44,425 nucleotides of DNA from Pseudomonas sp. GM21 (GTDB lineage Bacteria; Pseudomonadota; Gammaproteobacteria; Pseudomonadales; Pseudomonadaceae): contig NZ_AKJS01000101.1 in the NCBI RefSeq assembly GCF_000282215.1, forward strand, positions 1-44,425, read 5' to 3'. A model generated the notes under the pieces. That model saw only the letters and a program-made list of their open reading frames with translations. It was not told the DNA's origin and searched no databases. Both the position numbers and the translations under genes were made by a program. This document shows, piece by piece, positions 24,985-33,288 of this stretch (positions are counted from its first letter, which is position 1; each line of letters opens with the position of its first letter).

Positions 24985-25413
24985 ATGCAACCGCTTTCAT
25001 TTCGTCCGTTTTCAAGGGTGCACAGAACAGTATTTTTCACAGCGCTCATCACCGGTCTACTGGCGTTAAGCGGCTGCGCAACGGTGGACGCGCAGACAAC
25101 CGCGTATGTCGGGGTCCCGCAGTACCCTGCGACTATTCCAGCCGAAGTCCAGATATTACGCACAGAACCGACGCGCCCCTTCGTCCGACTGGGTGAAATT
25201 CTGGTTGATGCCAGTATCGAACCGGCACCCCCAATGGCCGAGATCGAACTGAAACTGCAAGACGAAGGCGCCAAACTTGGCGCAGACGCGGTCGTCGTGG
25301 TTTACGACCAGATTGCGACTGTCGGGGCCTATGTGTCCGGCCCGCTATGGGCCCGAGACGTCAATACGATTCAGGGGCGCAAGCTCAAAGCCATTGCCAT
25401 CAAATTCAAATAA
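24985..25413 (+). CDS. small lipoprotein
   Basis: 142 residues with a basic N-terminus, a hydrophobic stretch and lipobox LSGC (about residues 28-31). The C-terminal half (PFVRLGEILVDAS, then ELKLQDEGAKLGADAVVVVY) resembles the alpha-beta fold of small heavy-metal-binding-like or YbjQ-like domains, but I would not assign a function. AGAGG precedes the ATG. It lies 63 bp after the DUF3313 gene and 27 bp before the next. Confidence 0.7.
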   Translation: MQPLSFRPFSRVHRTVFFTALITGLLALSGCATVDAQTTAYVGVPQYPATIPAEVQILRTEPTRPFVRLGEILVDASIEPAPPMAEIELKLQDEGAKLGADAVVVVYDQIATVGAYVSGPLWARDVNTIQGRKLKAIAIKFK

Positions 25414-25440
25414 TCGACTATCGATAAAGAGGTACACCGC

Positions 25441-25899
25441 ATGAAAGCAATACTGTCCTGGATGACCCTTACGTTGACGGCTGTGTTAATCAGTGCCTGC
25501 TCTGCCGTCGGATCAACCGATGGCGGTGCCGGTGAGATCGAGGTTCGAGCAGGGAAGATCGAGCAGATCACGCTGACACAGATGCAGACCAATCACGACA
25601 GCGGTGTCGGTGCCGTGCTCGGCGGTCTTGGCGGACTGGGTATCGGCAGCCTGATCGGTCATGGCACCGGGCGCGATGTCGCCATGGTTGCCGGGGCGCT
25701 CGCCGGTGCTGCCGGCGGAAACTATGTAGAGAAGAAAAAGTATGACCAACCGGTAGCAGCGCAGCAGATTATCGTGCGGGTCACCAGTGGCGTGCTGGTA
25801 TCGGTGACTCAGCCGATCAATCCGAACTTGAGTAAAGGCATGAAGGTGTACATCGAAGGCCAAGGCAATGATGCCCGGGTGGTAGCGCAAGGCGGTTAA
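25441..25899 (+). CDS. glycine-zipper lipoprotein (SlyB-like)
   Basis: 152 residues: signal with lipobox ISAC (about 17-20), then a glycine-zipper membrane hairpin at about 57-97 (GVGAVLGGLGGLGIGSLIGH, then VAGALAGAAGGNYVEKK). The C-terminal domain is beta-rich (IIVRVTSGVLVSVTQ). This is the plan of SlyB/Pcp-type outer-membrane lipoproteins. AGAGG lies 8 nt before the ATG. It is the last gene of the three-gene lipoprotein run. Confidence 0.78.
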   Translation: MKAILSWMTLTLTAVLISACSAVGSTDGGAGEIEVRAGKIEQITLTQMQTNHDSGVGAVLGGLGGLGIGSLIGHGTGRDVAMVAGALAGAAGGNYVEKKKYDQPVAAQQIIVRVTSGVLVSVTQPINPNLSKGMKVYIEGQGNDARVVAQGG

Positions 25900-25930
25900 G
25901 GTCACGAGACCGACTTGAGCGGGCTAGGGC

Positions 25931-26743
25931 TTATCGTGGAAACAAAAACGTAATTGCCGCACGAAATCCCCAGCCCTGCGCCCCATCCTCGGGACTGTCA
26001 GCCCAATAGCGTGGCCCAACCTGTATGGTCAGCGGCTGGCCTCCCAGCTTGAGCAGCTGAGTCACCGTGGCATTGATGGGGACCGACCATTCCTTGGTTT
26101 GCCAGTTGTAGGTCGACTCGGTATTCACACCAAACGTGGTGTAGGTGTGAGTGGTGTACGACCAAAACGGCTGCAAAAACGTCTGATTGACCTTTTCCGC
26201 ATTCGGCTGCTCGCCGCTCAGGCTCCAGATCTGATTGGCCAGAATGCCTCGCGTCCATCCGTGTGATTGTTTCAGCGCCACGATGGTCGGCCCTGCCCCC
26301 CACTGCCGACTGCTCAGCAACCTGTCACTACCGGTGGGAATCAGCAACACCGGCCCACCACCCAGAATCCAGCCACTTTCCGTCGGGTCCTTGGGCGAGA
26401 AGAAAAAACTTTGAGTCACATCACCCACACCGGACTTGTCCGCCACGCCGCCCGGAGCCAGGCCATGCTGGTCAATGATCGGCAGGATCGTGCGGGAGAT
26501 CAGGTTCCAACGGTCATTTAACTCGAAGGGCAGGACCGGCTGGACGTTGGTCAGGCTTTGCATGCCCTCCCCCGTGGGCCCCATCTTCTGATTCCAGTTG
26601 TACTGGATCGGCAAGCTGTACAAGTCCGCGATCGGGTTCAGGGATTTTTTGGCCAGCTCCGCGGAATCATCAGCGTGAACACTCAACACCCCGAAGAACA
26701 GGGCACAAGGCAACAAGTATTGCTCAGGTCGTTGGCTAGGCAT
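25931..26743 (-). CDS. exported beta-barrel protein of the transporter/MetA-pathway family
   Basis: 270 residues. From the start at 26743 there is a signal ending in VHA-DD; an ATG at 26776 is also possible. The beta-strand-rich body contains PIQYNWNQKMGPTGEGM, GVGDVTQSFFFSPK, an RYWA segment and ends GWGFRAAITFLFPR. A terminal aromatic/Arg residue is usual for outer-membrane barrels. This pattern fits the family annotated as transporter or phenol meta-pathway-like. It is divergent from the arylsulfatase. Confidence 0.7.
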   Translation of the reverse strand: MPSQRPEQYLLPCALFFGVLSVHADDSAELAKKSLNPIADLYSLPIQYNWNQKMGPTGEGMQSLTNVQPVLPFELNDRWNLISRTILPIIDQHGLAPGGVADKSGVGDVTQSFFFSPKDPTESGWILGGGPVLLIPTGSDRLLSSRQWGAGPTIVALKQSHGWTRGILANQIWSLSGEQPNAEKVNQTFLQPFWSYTTHTYTTFGVNTESTYNWQTKEWSVPINATVTQLLKLGGQPLTIQVGPRYWADSPEDGAQGWGFRAAITFLFPR

Positions 26744-26767
26744 GATTAAACACCCTGATGGTTTGAG

Positions 26768-26890
26768 TATCAGCAAAGCGCAGTTTCCTTACGCTCGCCA
26801 TTCAAACCCTAAACAAATTGCGGTTTTGAGCATGTTTTGCCTCTTTTAAGAGGGCTGCGTCTGGAATTTTCACAATACCTACCTAATCTC
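26768..26890. promoter_or_regulatory. shared divergent regulatory region, copy 2
   Basis: Counterpart of 24028-24150 (see there). The 12-bp TATCAGCAAAGC is identical, and the CTGGA-to-CTC segment 26861-26890 matches at about 22 of 30 positions. Confidence 0.6.
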
Positions 26891-26971
26891 ATCGTGGGGG
26901 GATCCCGCATTTCAGGCGTTACCTGAGGGCTTTCTTTAAGCGTACCTATAGCCGTACACAGGGTCTCGATC

Positions 26972-28585
26972 ATGAATCGGAAAAAGATATTCTCCACACT
27001 CGCAATACCTATGCTGATGTCCGCAATGTTAGTCCCCGCCATGACACATGCCGCCGATAAGCCGCCCAACATCCTGGTGATCATGGGCGATGACATTGGC
27101 TGGTCCAACATCGGTGTCTACAACCAGGGCATGATGTCCGGTCGCACCCCTCATCTCGACCAGCTCGCCAATGAGGGCATGCGCTTTACCGATTATTACG
27201 CCGAGGCCAGTTGTACGGCCGGACGCGCCAACTTCATTACCGGTGAACTGCCGATCCGCACGGGCATGACCACCGTCGGCCAGGCCGGCTCGCCCATCGG
27301 CATTCCCGCCGAAGCCGTGACCATCGCCACCACCCTGAAATCCATGGGTTATGCCACCGGCCAGTTCGGCAAGAACCACCTGGGCGACTTGAACGAATTC
27401 CTGCCCACCGTCCACGGCTTCGATGAGTTCTTCGGTTACCTCTATCACCTGGACGCCATGGAAGACCCGGCGCACCCCAACTATCCGAAGGACCTGCTGG
27501 ACAAGGTCGGTCCGCGCAACATGGTCCACAGCTGGGCCACCACCACCGATGACACCACCGTCATGCCGCGCTGGGGCAAGGTCGGCAAACAGAAAATCGA
27601 AGACGCCGGCACGCTGTATCCAGAGCGGATGAAAACTGTCGACGACGAAATTCGCGACAAGACCTTCACCTTCATCGACAAGGCCAAACAGGACAACAAA
27701 CCGTTTTTCGTCTGGTTGAACCCGACCCGTATGCACATCGTCACCCACCTGTCCGACAAGTATGAGGCCATGCGCAATTCGGAAAACGGCTGGTCGGAAC
27801 AGGAAGCCGGCATGGCGCAGCTTGATGACGTCGTCGGCGATGTCATGGCCAAGCTGAAAAAGGATGGCATGGATGACAACACCATCGTGATTTTCACCAC
27901 CGACAATGGCGCGGAAAACTTCACCTGGCCAGACGGCGGCACCACGCCGTTTGCCATGGGTAAAGGCACCATTATGGAAGGTGGTTTCCGGGTACCGGCG
28001 ATCATTCGCTGGCCGGGCAAAGTGCCGGCTAACACGATTGGCAACGGCATCATTTCCGGCCTGGACTGGTTCCCGACCCTGGTCGCTGCGGCGGGTAACC
28101 CGAACATCACCCCGGAACTGCTCAAGGGCAAACAACTGGGCGATACCACCTACAAGGTGCACCTCGATGGCTACGACCAGACACCGATGATCACCGGAAA
28201 AGGTCCGTCGAACCGGCATGAAATCTTCTACTTTGGAGAAAGTACGCTGGGTGCGGTACGCATTGATGATTACAAGTATCGTTTCATTGACCAGCCGGGT
28301 GGGTGGCTGGGAGCTAAAGTGGCTGTGGATGTGCCGTTCCTGACCAACCTTCGTCTGGACCCTTTTGAACGCATGGGTTGGCCGGAAAATCAGTCAGCAC
28401 AGGGCTCGCAACAGTACTTCGACTGGTTCAAGTTCCAGTTCTGGCGTTTCGTATTCGTCCAGCAGCAAGTGGCTAAACTGGCTGAAACCGCAATAGAGTT
28501 TCCGCCCATGCAAAAAGGCGCGAGTTTTAACCTCGATTCGGTCAAGGCCAAGATCGAGGCAGCCCGAGCGGCGATGGCCAAGTAA
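26972..28585 (+). CDS. exported arylsulfatase
   Basis: 537 residues: signal peptide (MNRKKIFSTLAIPMLMSAML, cleaved near THA-AD), then the sulfatase/alkaline phosphatase fold. The metal ligands Asp-Asp are in NILVIMGDDIGWSN and the late pair in FTTDNGAEN. The formylglycine position is Cys81 in C-T-A-G-R (81-85), which fits C-x-A-x-R and not the common C-x-P-S-R. It should hydrolyse sulfate esters in the periplasm. The substrate is unknown. A strong terminator follows. Confidence 0.85.
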   Translation: MNRKKIFSTLAIPMLMSAMLVPAMTHAADKPPNILVIMGDDIGWSNIGVYNQGMMSGRTPHLDQLANEGMRFTDYYAEASCTAGRANFITGELPIRTGMTTVGQAGSPIGIPAEAVTIATTLKSMGYATGQFGKNHLGDLNEFLPTVHGFDEFFGYLYHLDAMEDPAHPNYPKDLLDKVGPRNMVHSWATTTDDTTVMPRWGKVGKQKIEDAGTLYPERMKTVDDEIRDKTFTFIDKAKQDNKPFFVWLNPTRMHIVTHLSDKYEAMRNSENGWSEQEAGMAQLDDVVGDVMAKLKKDGMDDNTIVIFTTDNGAENFTWPDGGTTPFAMGKGTIMEGGFRVPAIIRWPGKVPANTIGNGIISGLDWFPTLVAAAGNPNITPELLKGKQLGDTTYKVHLDGYDQTPMITGKGPSNRHEIFYFGESTLGAVRIDDYKYRFIDQPGGWLGAKVAVDVPFLTNLRLDPFERMGWPENQSAQGSQQYFDWFKFQFWRFVFVQQQVAKLAETAIEFPPMQKGASFNLDSVKAKIEAARAAMAK

Positions 28586-28597
28586 GCAACCCAATCC

Positions 28598-28626
28598 ACG
28601 GGTGGCCGACTGGGCCACCCGTTTTT
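28598..28626 (+). terminator. rho-independent terminator after the arylsulfatase
   Basis: A perfect 10-bp stem (28598-28607 with 28613-28622, 5-nt loop) is followed by a T run to 28626. It separates the arylsulfatase from the FadL-family gene, so the latter may need read-through or its own promoter. Confidence 0.85.
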
Positions 28627-28652
28627 GAATGGACATTTGGTGAGGTCAATCC

Positions 28653-29918
28653 ATGCTAACAAGAACAGTTGCCCTACCCACTTTCACGCTCCTTACCCTG
28701 TGCTGCCAGCAAGCTTGGGCCGGCGGCATCAATCTTTACGAAATCGGCACGGATAACGTCGGTCTGGCCAACGCCGGTGCCGCCGCCCGCGCTCAAGGCC
28801 CCTCGACCATCGCCTACAACCCGGCGGGCATGAGTTACTTGCCGGGCACGCAAATCACCGGCGGCTTGCAAGTGCTCTACGGTGACGTTTCCTTTGATCG
28901 CGATGCCGGCACCGAACCGGGCAGCGGCAGTGGCAACGCCCTCGATCCGATTCCCGGCGGCAGCTTCTTCGTCACCCATGAGCTGGACGATCAATGGAGT
29001 GTCGGTTTCGGCACCTACGGCGATTTCGGGCTTGCCATCAATTACGACAACGATTGGTCGGGGCGTTATTTTGCACAAAACGCCAGCATCGTCGGTTTGT
29101 CCATGGTGCCCAGTGTCTCCTACCGCTTCAACGAGCAATGGTCGGTAGGCGTGGGCGTCAAAGCCATGTACGGCGAGTTGAAGGCGCAAACCGCCATTGA
29201 CCGTAGCCCCTTCGGTTTCACTGATCGCACGGACGGCCAGTACAAGTACCGCGATGGCACTTGGGGCTATGGCGCCAACGTAGGGGTGATCTTCGCCCCG
29301 CAGACCGGCACGCGTATTGGCCTGACCTACACCAGCCAGGTCGATCTGGACTTTGAAGACCGGCTGGATGTGAAAGGCGATGGTCGACTGCTGGAGCGAA
29401 TCAACAACACTCAAACCGACCTCGACGTCAAAGTGCCGCAAACCGTCACCCTCAGCCTGTTCCAGCAAATGGACTCGCAATTGGCATTGTTGGCCTCGGT
29501 GAACTGGCAGGACTGGTCGAAGTTCGGCGACATCGGCGTACAGGTCGATACCACGGCATTTGGATCGCAGTCGACAACGGTCGACGCCCATTTCAAGGAC
29601 ACCTGGCACCTCTCACTGGGTGCGCAATACCAGGCCACCGAGCAATGGCTATGGAACGTCGGTGTGGCTTACGACAGCAGCGCCGTGTCGGACAGCAACC
29701 GCAGCGTGATTTTGCCGATGAACGAAAGCTGGCGCCTTGGGACAGGAGCCACCTATGCTCTTGACAAGGACACCGACGTTAACGTCAGCTGGGCGCTGAT
29801 TTGGCTCGGTGACATGCCAGACCAGCAGACCAAGACCGTTTCGGGCAATCAGATTTCCGGTCAATTTGATAGCGCATGGATTCAAGCGCTGACAGGGAAT
29901 ATGACTTGGCGTTTTTGA
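28653..29918 (+). CDS. FadL/OmpP1/TodX family outer-membrane protein
   Basis: 421 residues: signal peptide ending QAWA, then GGINLYEIGTDNVGLANAGAAA, the hatch-type N-terminus of FadL channels. GPSTIAYNPAGMSYLPG is a family hallmark, and the chain ends in W-R-F as barrels do. FadL proteins carry hydrophobic compounds through the outer membrane. Placed after an arylsulfatase it may import a hydrophobic substrate or product; this is inference. GAGG precedes the ATG. Confidence 0.87.
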   Translation: MLTRTVALPTFTLLTLCCQQAWAGGINLYEIGTDNVGLANAGAAARAQGPSTIAYNPAGMSYLPGTQITGGLQVLYGDVSFDRDAGTEPGSGSGNALDPIPGGSFFVTHELDDQWSVGFGTYGDFGLAINYDNDWSGRYFAQNASIVGLSMVPSVSYRFNEQWSVGVGVKAMYGELKAQTAIDRSPFGFTDRTDGQYKYRDGTWGYGANVGVIFAPQTGTRIGLTYTSQVDLDFEDRLDVKGDGRLLERINNTQTDLDVKVPQTVTLSLFQQMDSQLALLASVNWQDWSKFGDIGVQVDTTAFGSQSTTVDAHFKDTWHLSLGAQYQATEQWLWNVGVAYDSSAVSDSNRSVILPMNESWRLGTGATYALDKDTDVNVSWALIWLGDMPDQQTKTVSGNQISGQFDSAWIQALTGNMTWRF

Positions 29919-29926
29919 TGCATAGC

Positions 29927-29938
29927 AAAAAAAAAAAA
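29927..29938. repeat. run of 12 A
   Basis: A homopolymer of 12 A lies 9 bp after the FadL stop and 30 bp before the second DUF3313 gene. Its length could vary by slippage and alter expression. Confidence 0.6.
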
Positions 29939-29968
29939 CATAATTTAAACCATGGAGTAAACAACACT

Positions 29969-30643
29969 ATGATTCTGTCCCGAAGCTTGGTTATCGGTGC
30001 TGCATTGACCGGCGTCCTGTTGGGCGGTTGTACCTCGAAAGTCACGGAGACGACGCAATACTCCGGTTTCCTGTCTAGCTACAACAACTTGAAGGAAGTC
30101 GAAACACCTAGCGGTGGTACCGCGATGCGTTGGGTGAGCCCATCGTGGAACCCGAACGCGTATAACACCGCAGTGTTCAACAAACTGGATTTCTATCCGG
30201 CGCCTAAACCCAATGAACGGGTCAACAAGCAGACGCTGGCCGATATTCAGAACTACATGAGCACCAAGGCCAGGGCCACACTGGGCACGAAATACCAGGT
30301 GGTCAGCGCCCCGTCAGCCGTTCCGGCCGGTTCCAGAACCTTGATCCTGCGCGCGGCAATCACTGGGGTCAGCGCCTCGAACGAAGGCATGAAGTGGTAT
30401 GAAGTGGTGCCGATTGCGGCCGTCGTCGGGGCGACTCAGGCAGCCACCGGCCACCGCGATCAGAACACCGAGCTGTTTATCGAAGCGGAATTCGTCGACG
30501 CCCAAAACAACCAGACCGTGGCCCGAGTAGTGCGCAAGGTGTTTGGCTCGACCCTGGAAAACGAAAGCCAGAATGTCACGGCGCAAGACTTCAAAACCGC
30601 CATCGACAAACTGAACTCTGACCTGCTGCAATTCATCAACTAA
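29969..30643 (+). CDS. DUF3313 family lipoprotein, copy 2
   Basis: 224 residues beginning MILSRSLVIGAALTGVLLGGC, lipobox LGGC, then the same TSKVTETTQYSGFLSSY as copy 1 at 24244. Most positions are identical between the copies, including GVTASNEGMKWYEV-type and AATGHRDQNT segments. GGAG lies 11 nt before the ATG at 29969. It ends the envelope cluster, followed by a large hairpin. Confidence 0.82.
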   Translation: MILSRSLVIGAALTGVLLGGCTSKVTETTQYSGFLSSYNNLKEVETPSGGTAMRWVSPSWNPNAYNTAVFNKLDFYPAPKPNERVNKQTLADIQNYMSTKARATLGTKYQVVSAPSAVPAGSRTLILRAAITGVSASNEGMKWYEVVPIAAVVGATQAATGHRDQNTELFIEAEFVDAQNNQTVARVVRKVFGSTLENESQNVTAQDFKTAIDKLNSDLLQFIN

Positions 30644-30668
30644 CTGCTTTCAAGTAATAAAGTGGTCC

Positions 30669-30698
30669 GGCCGGCGCCCCGTTAACGGGGCGTCGGCC
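30669..30698. terminator. 30-bp palindromic hairpin
   Basis: A continuous GC-rich palindrome centred on GTTAAC, with a single G-T mismatch pair, lies between the convergent DUF3313 and ligD genes. The T run is weak (CTCTTG), yet stem strength makes it a likely terminator. Confidence 0.6.
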
Positions 30699-30711
30699 TC
30701 TTGAGCGCCGA

Positions 30712-33288
30712 TCACTTTTTCATCCCCACCCGCCGTCGCATCTCGGCCGTAATCGTCTGCCGGGTTTTCTTCAGGTCCGCCCAAGGCTCATCCCCCACCT
30801 CGGCCAGGCGTTCATGCACGGTGTGCACGTTCCATTGATTGCCGCCCTTGAGCTCGGCAACTTCCTCGCGAAAGACCGGCACCGATACCGGCAACCCTTC
30901 ACGGGTGCGTGCCGCGTAGGCGCAAATGGTGGTCGCGCCCAGACCGTTGCGCAGGTAATCGATGAAAATCCGCCCTACCCGATTCTTCGGTCCCGACACT
31001 GCGGAAAAACGCTCCGGCAACAACTTGGCCATGTGGCTGACAATCGCATGGCTGAAGTCTTTTACTTCGTCCCAGCCGAGCTTGCGGGTTAACGGCACGA
31101 CCAGGTGAATGCCTTTGCCGCCACTGGTTTTAAGAAATGCCTTGAGCCCCAGTTCATCGAGCACCGACAGCGTCAGTTGAGTGGCTTCGACCATGCTCTT
31201 CCAGGGCAGCGCCGGGTCCGGGTCGAGGTCGAGCACAAAGCGGTCGGGCCGGTCGAGGTTGTCCGCGGTGGCATTCCAGGTGTGCAGTTCCACCGTGCTC
31301 ATCTGTACGGCGCCAATTAGCGCTTCGGCGTTGTTGATGATCATCACCGGTTGGCCGGTCAGTTCCTTGTCCAGCGTGGTGATGCCGGGGATGGCCAGGC
31401 GCTCGGCGTTTTTCTGGAAAAACAGTTCACCGGCGATGCCGTCCGGCGCGCGCACCAACGCCACGGGCCGGTCCTTGAGCTCGGGCAAAATCCACTCGGC
31501 AACGCGGGCATAATACTCGGCCAGTTGCATTTTGGTGGTGCCGCTGGAGGCGTCGATAATCCGGTCTGGGTGGGTGATGCGCACCTTGCCTTCGTCCAGG
31601 CCGATCTGCGACGGCGCGGGTGGGTCTGTTTTCTTTTTCGCCGCAGCGGACGTTTTTTTCTCTGGAGTCTTCACCACTTTCGGCTGCTCCTCTGTGATGT
31701 TATCGGCGGACTTGTCATCGCGCAGGCCATGGAATACCGCATGGCGAACCGAGCCTTCCTTGGTCATTTCAGCGTACGCCACTTCCGCCAACAGTACGGG
31801 CTTTAACCAGTGCACACCCTTGGCCTCGAAACCGGTGGGTGGATTGACCACAGCCGACTTTTTCACCTTCAACGGTTTCATCTGTTCGTAGATGCGCTTG
31901 AGGGTTGTCTCGTTGAACCCGGTGCCGACCTTGCCGGCGTAACGCAACTCCCCGCTGTCACGGTCATGCAAGCCGAGCAGCAAGGCACCGAAGGCATTGC
32001 GCGAACCTTTCGGGTCGGTATAGCCGACCACCACAAATTCCTGGCGGTGTTTGCACTTGAGCTTGATCCAGTCGCTACTGCGCCGAGATACGTACGGCGA
32101 GCCCAGACGTTTGCCGATCAGCCCTTCCATCTGCATCTGGCAGGCACTGTTGAGCAAGGCTTCCGGCGCTTCGTCGAACGAGTCCGAGAAGCGCAACAAC
32201 GGGTCTTGATTGAGTTTGAGCACGGTGGACAACGCCACCCTGCGCTCCTCGACCGGCACCTCGCGCAGGTCCACACCATTGAGGTAAGGCAGGTCGAACA
32301 GGTAATACAGGATGTTGGCGCTGGCACCGGCGTCGAAGGCATTTTGCAGGGCCTGAAAGTCCGGCACACCCTGCTCGTCGGCCACCACCATTTCACCGTC
32401 GAGCCAGGCCGATTCGAGGTTCAGTGCCGCTAACGCCCGGGCTTGCCTTGGCAATTTGTGGGTCCAGTCGTGGCCGTTACGAGTGAAGAGCTTGATGTCA
32501 CCGTGATCGATGCGGGCCATGATCCGGTAGCCGTCGAACTTGATCTCGTAGCTCCACTGGCCCTCCGGGGCCTTTTCCACCAGCGTGGCCAGTTCGGGTT
32601 TGAGCTGGTCCGGCAGTTTGGCTTTGTGGGCACCGGTGAGTGGTGCCGACGGCGTCTTGGCGCTGGGTTTGGCGGGCTTCTTGACGGGTTTGGGTTTGGC
32701 CGCTGTTTTTGCTGGTTTGGTGACGAGGGTCCGGTCACTCAGCACGCTGTCGGGCTCGGCAGCGACCACGTCGTAATCGCTCTCGGGCTTGGCCGCGCTG
32801 TCCTGATGCTTGATCAAGAACCATTGTTCCTGCTTGCCCGGCATATGCGTGCGCACCAGGTTCCACAGCCCGCCGAGCTTCTCGCCTTGCAGTTCGAACT
32901 TGAGCTTGCCCTTGGCGTAGGCCTTGGCCGGATCCTCCTGGGGAATCCACACGCCACGGTCCCAGACAATCACATCACCCGCCCCGTAATGCCCTTCGGG
33001 AATGTTGCCTTCGAAGGTCGCGTAGTCCAGCGGATGATCTTCGACGTGGACCGCCAGGCGCTTGACCTTGGGGTCGAGCGAAGGGCCTTTGGGCACCGCC
33101 CAGCTTTTCAGCGCGCCATCGAGTTCCAGGCGAAAATCGTAGTGCAGGCGTGAAGCGTCGTGCTTCTGAATGCAAAACTGCAACGCATGGTCTTTCGCAT
33201 TGTTCTTTGCGGGGCGTTTGCTCGCGGCGGGTTCAGAGGTCGCCGAGAAGTCACGCATGCGGTTGTAGTCGTCGAGGGTCTTGTTCAT
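30712..33288 (-). CDS. ligD: ATP-dependent DNA ligase LigD
   Basis: 858 residues with three domains. The N-terminal 3'-phosphoesterase (about 30-170) keeps His43, His49, Asp51 and His85 (QKHDASRLHYDFRLE, HVEDHP). The ligase domain (about 225-530) has nucleotidyl Lys250 in EIKFDGYR. The C-terminal primase-polymerase (about 560-850) has Asp687 and Asp689 in LDLDPDP. It repairs double-strand breaks with Ku by end joining. No Ku gene is in the window. The start overlaps the stop of the upstream methyltransferase gene by 4 bp. Confidence 0.92.
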   Translation of the reverse strand: MNKTLDDYNRMRDFSATSEPAASKRPAKNNAKDHALQFCIQKHDASRLHYDFRLELDGALKSWAVPKGPSLDPKVKRLAVHVEDHPLDYATFEGNIPEGHYGAGDVIVWDRGVWIPQEDPAKAYAKGKLKFELQGEKLGGLWNLVRTHMPGKQEQWFLIKHQDSAAKPESDYDVVAAEPDSVLSDRTLVTKPAKTAAKPKPVKKPAKPSAKTPSAPLTGAHKAKLPDQLKPELATLVEKAPEGQWSYEIKFDGYRIMARIDHGDIKLFTRNGHDWTHKLPRQARALAALNLESAWLDGEMVVADEQGVPDFQALQNAFDAGASANILYYLFDLPYLNGVDLREVPVEERRVALSTVLKLNQDPLLRFSDSFDEAPEALLNSACQMQMEGLIGKRLGSPYVSRRSSDWIKLKCKHRQEFVVVGYTDPKGSRNAFGALLLGLHDRDSGELRYAGKVGTGFNETTLKRIYEQMKPLKVKKSAVVNPPTGFEAKGVHWLKPVLLAEVAYAEMTKEGSVRHAVFHGLRDDKSADNITEEQPKVVKTPEKKTSAAAKKKTDPPAPSQIGLDEGKVRITHPDRIIDASSGTTKMQLAEYYARVAEWILPELKDRPVALVRAPDGIAGELFFQKNAERLAIPGITTLDKELTGQPVMIINNAEALIGAVQMSTVELHTWNATADNLDRPDRFVLDLDPDPALPWKSMVEATQLTLSVLDELGLKAFLKTSGGKGIHLVVPLTRKLGWDEVKDFSHAIVSHMAKLLPERFSAVSGPKNRVGRIFIDYLRNGLGATTICAYAARTREGLPVSVPVFREEVAELKGGNQWNVHTVHERLAEVGDEPWADLKKTRQTITAEMRRRVGMKK

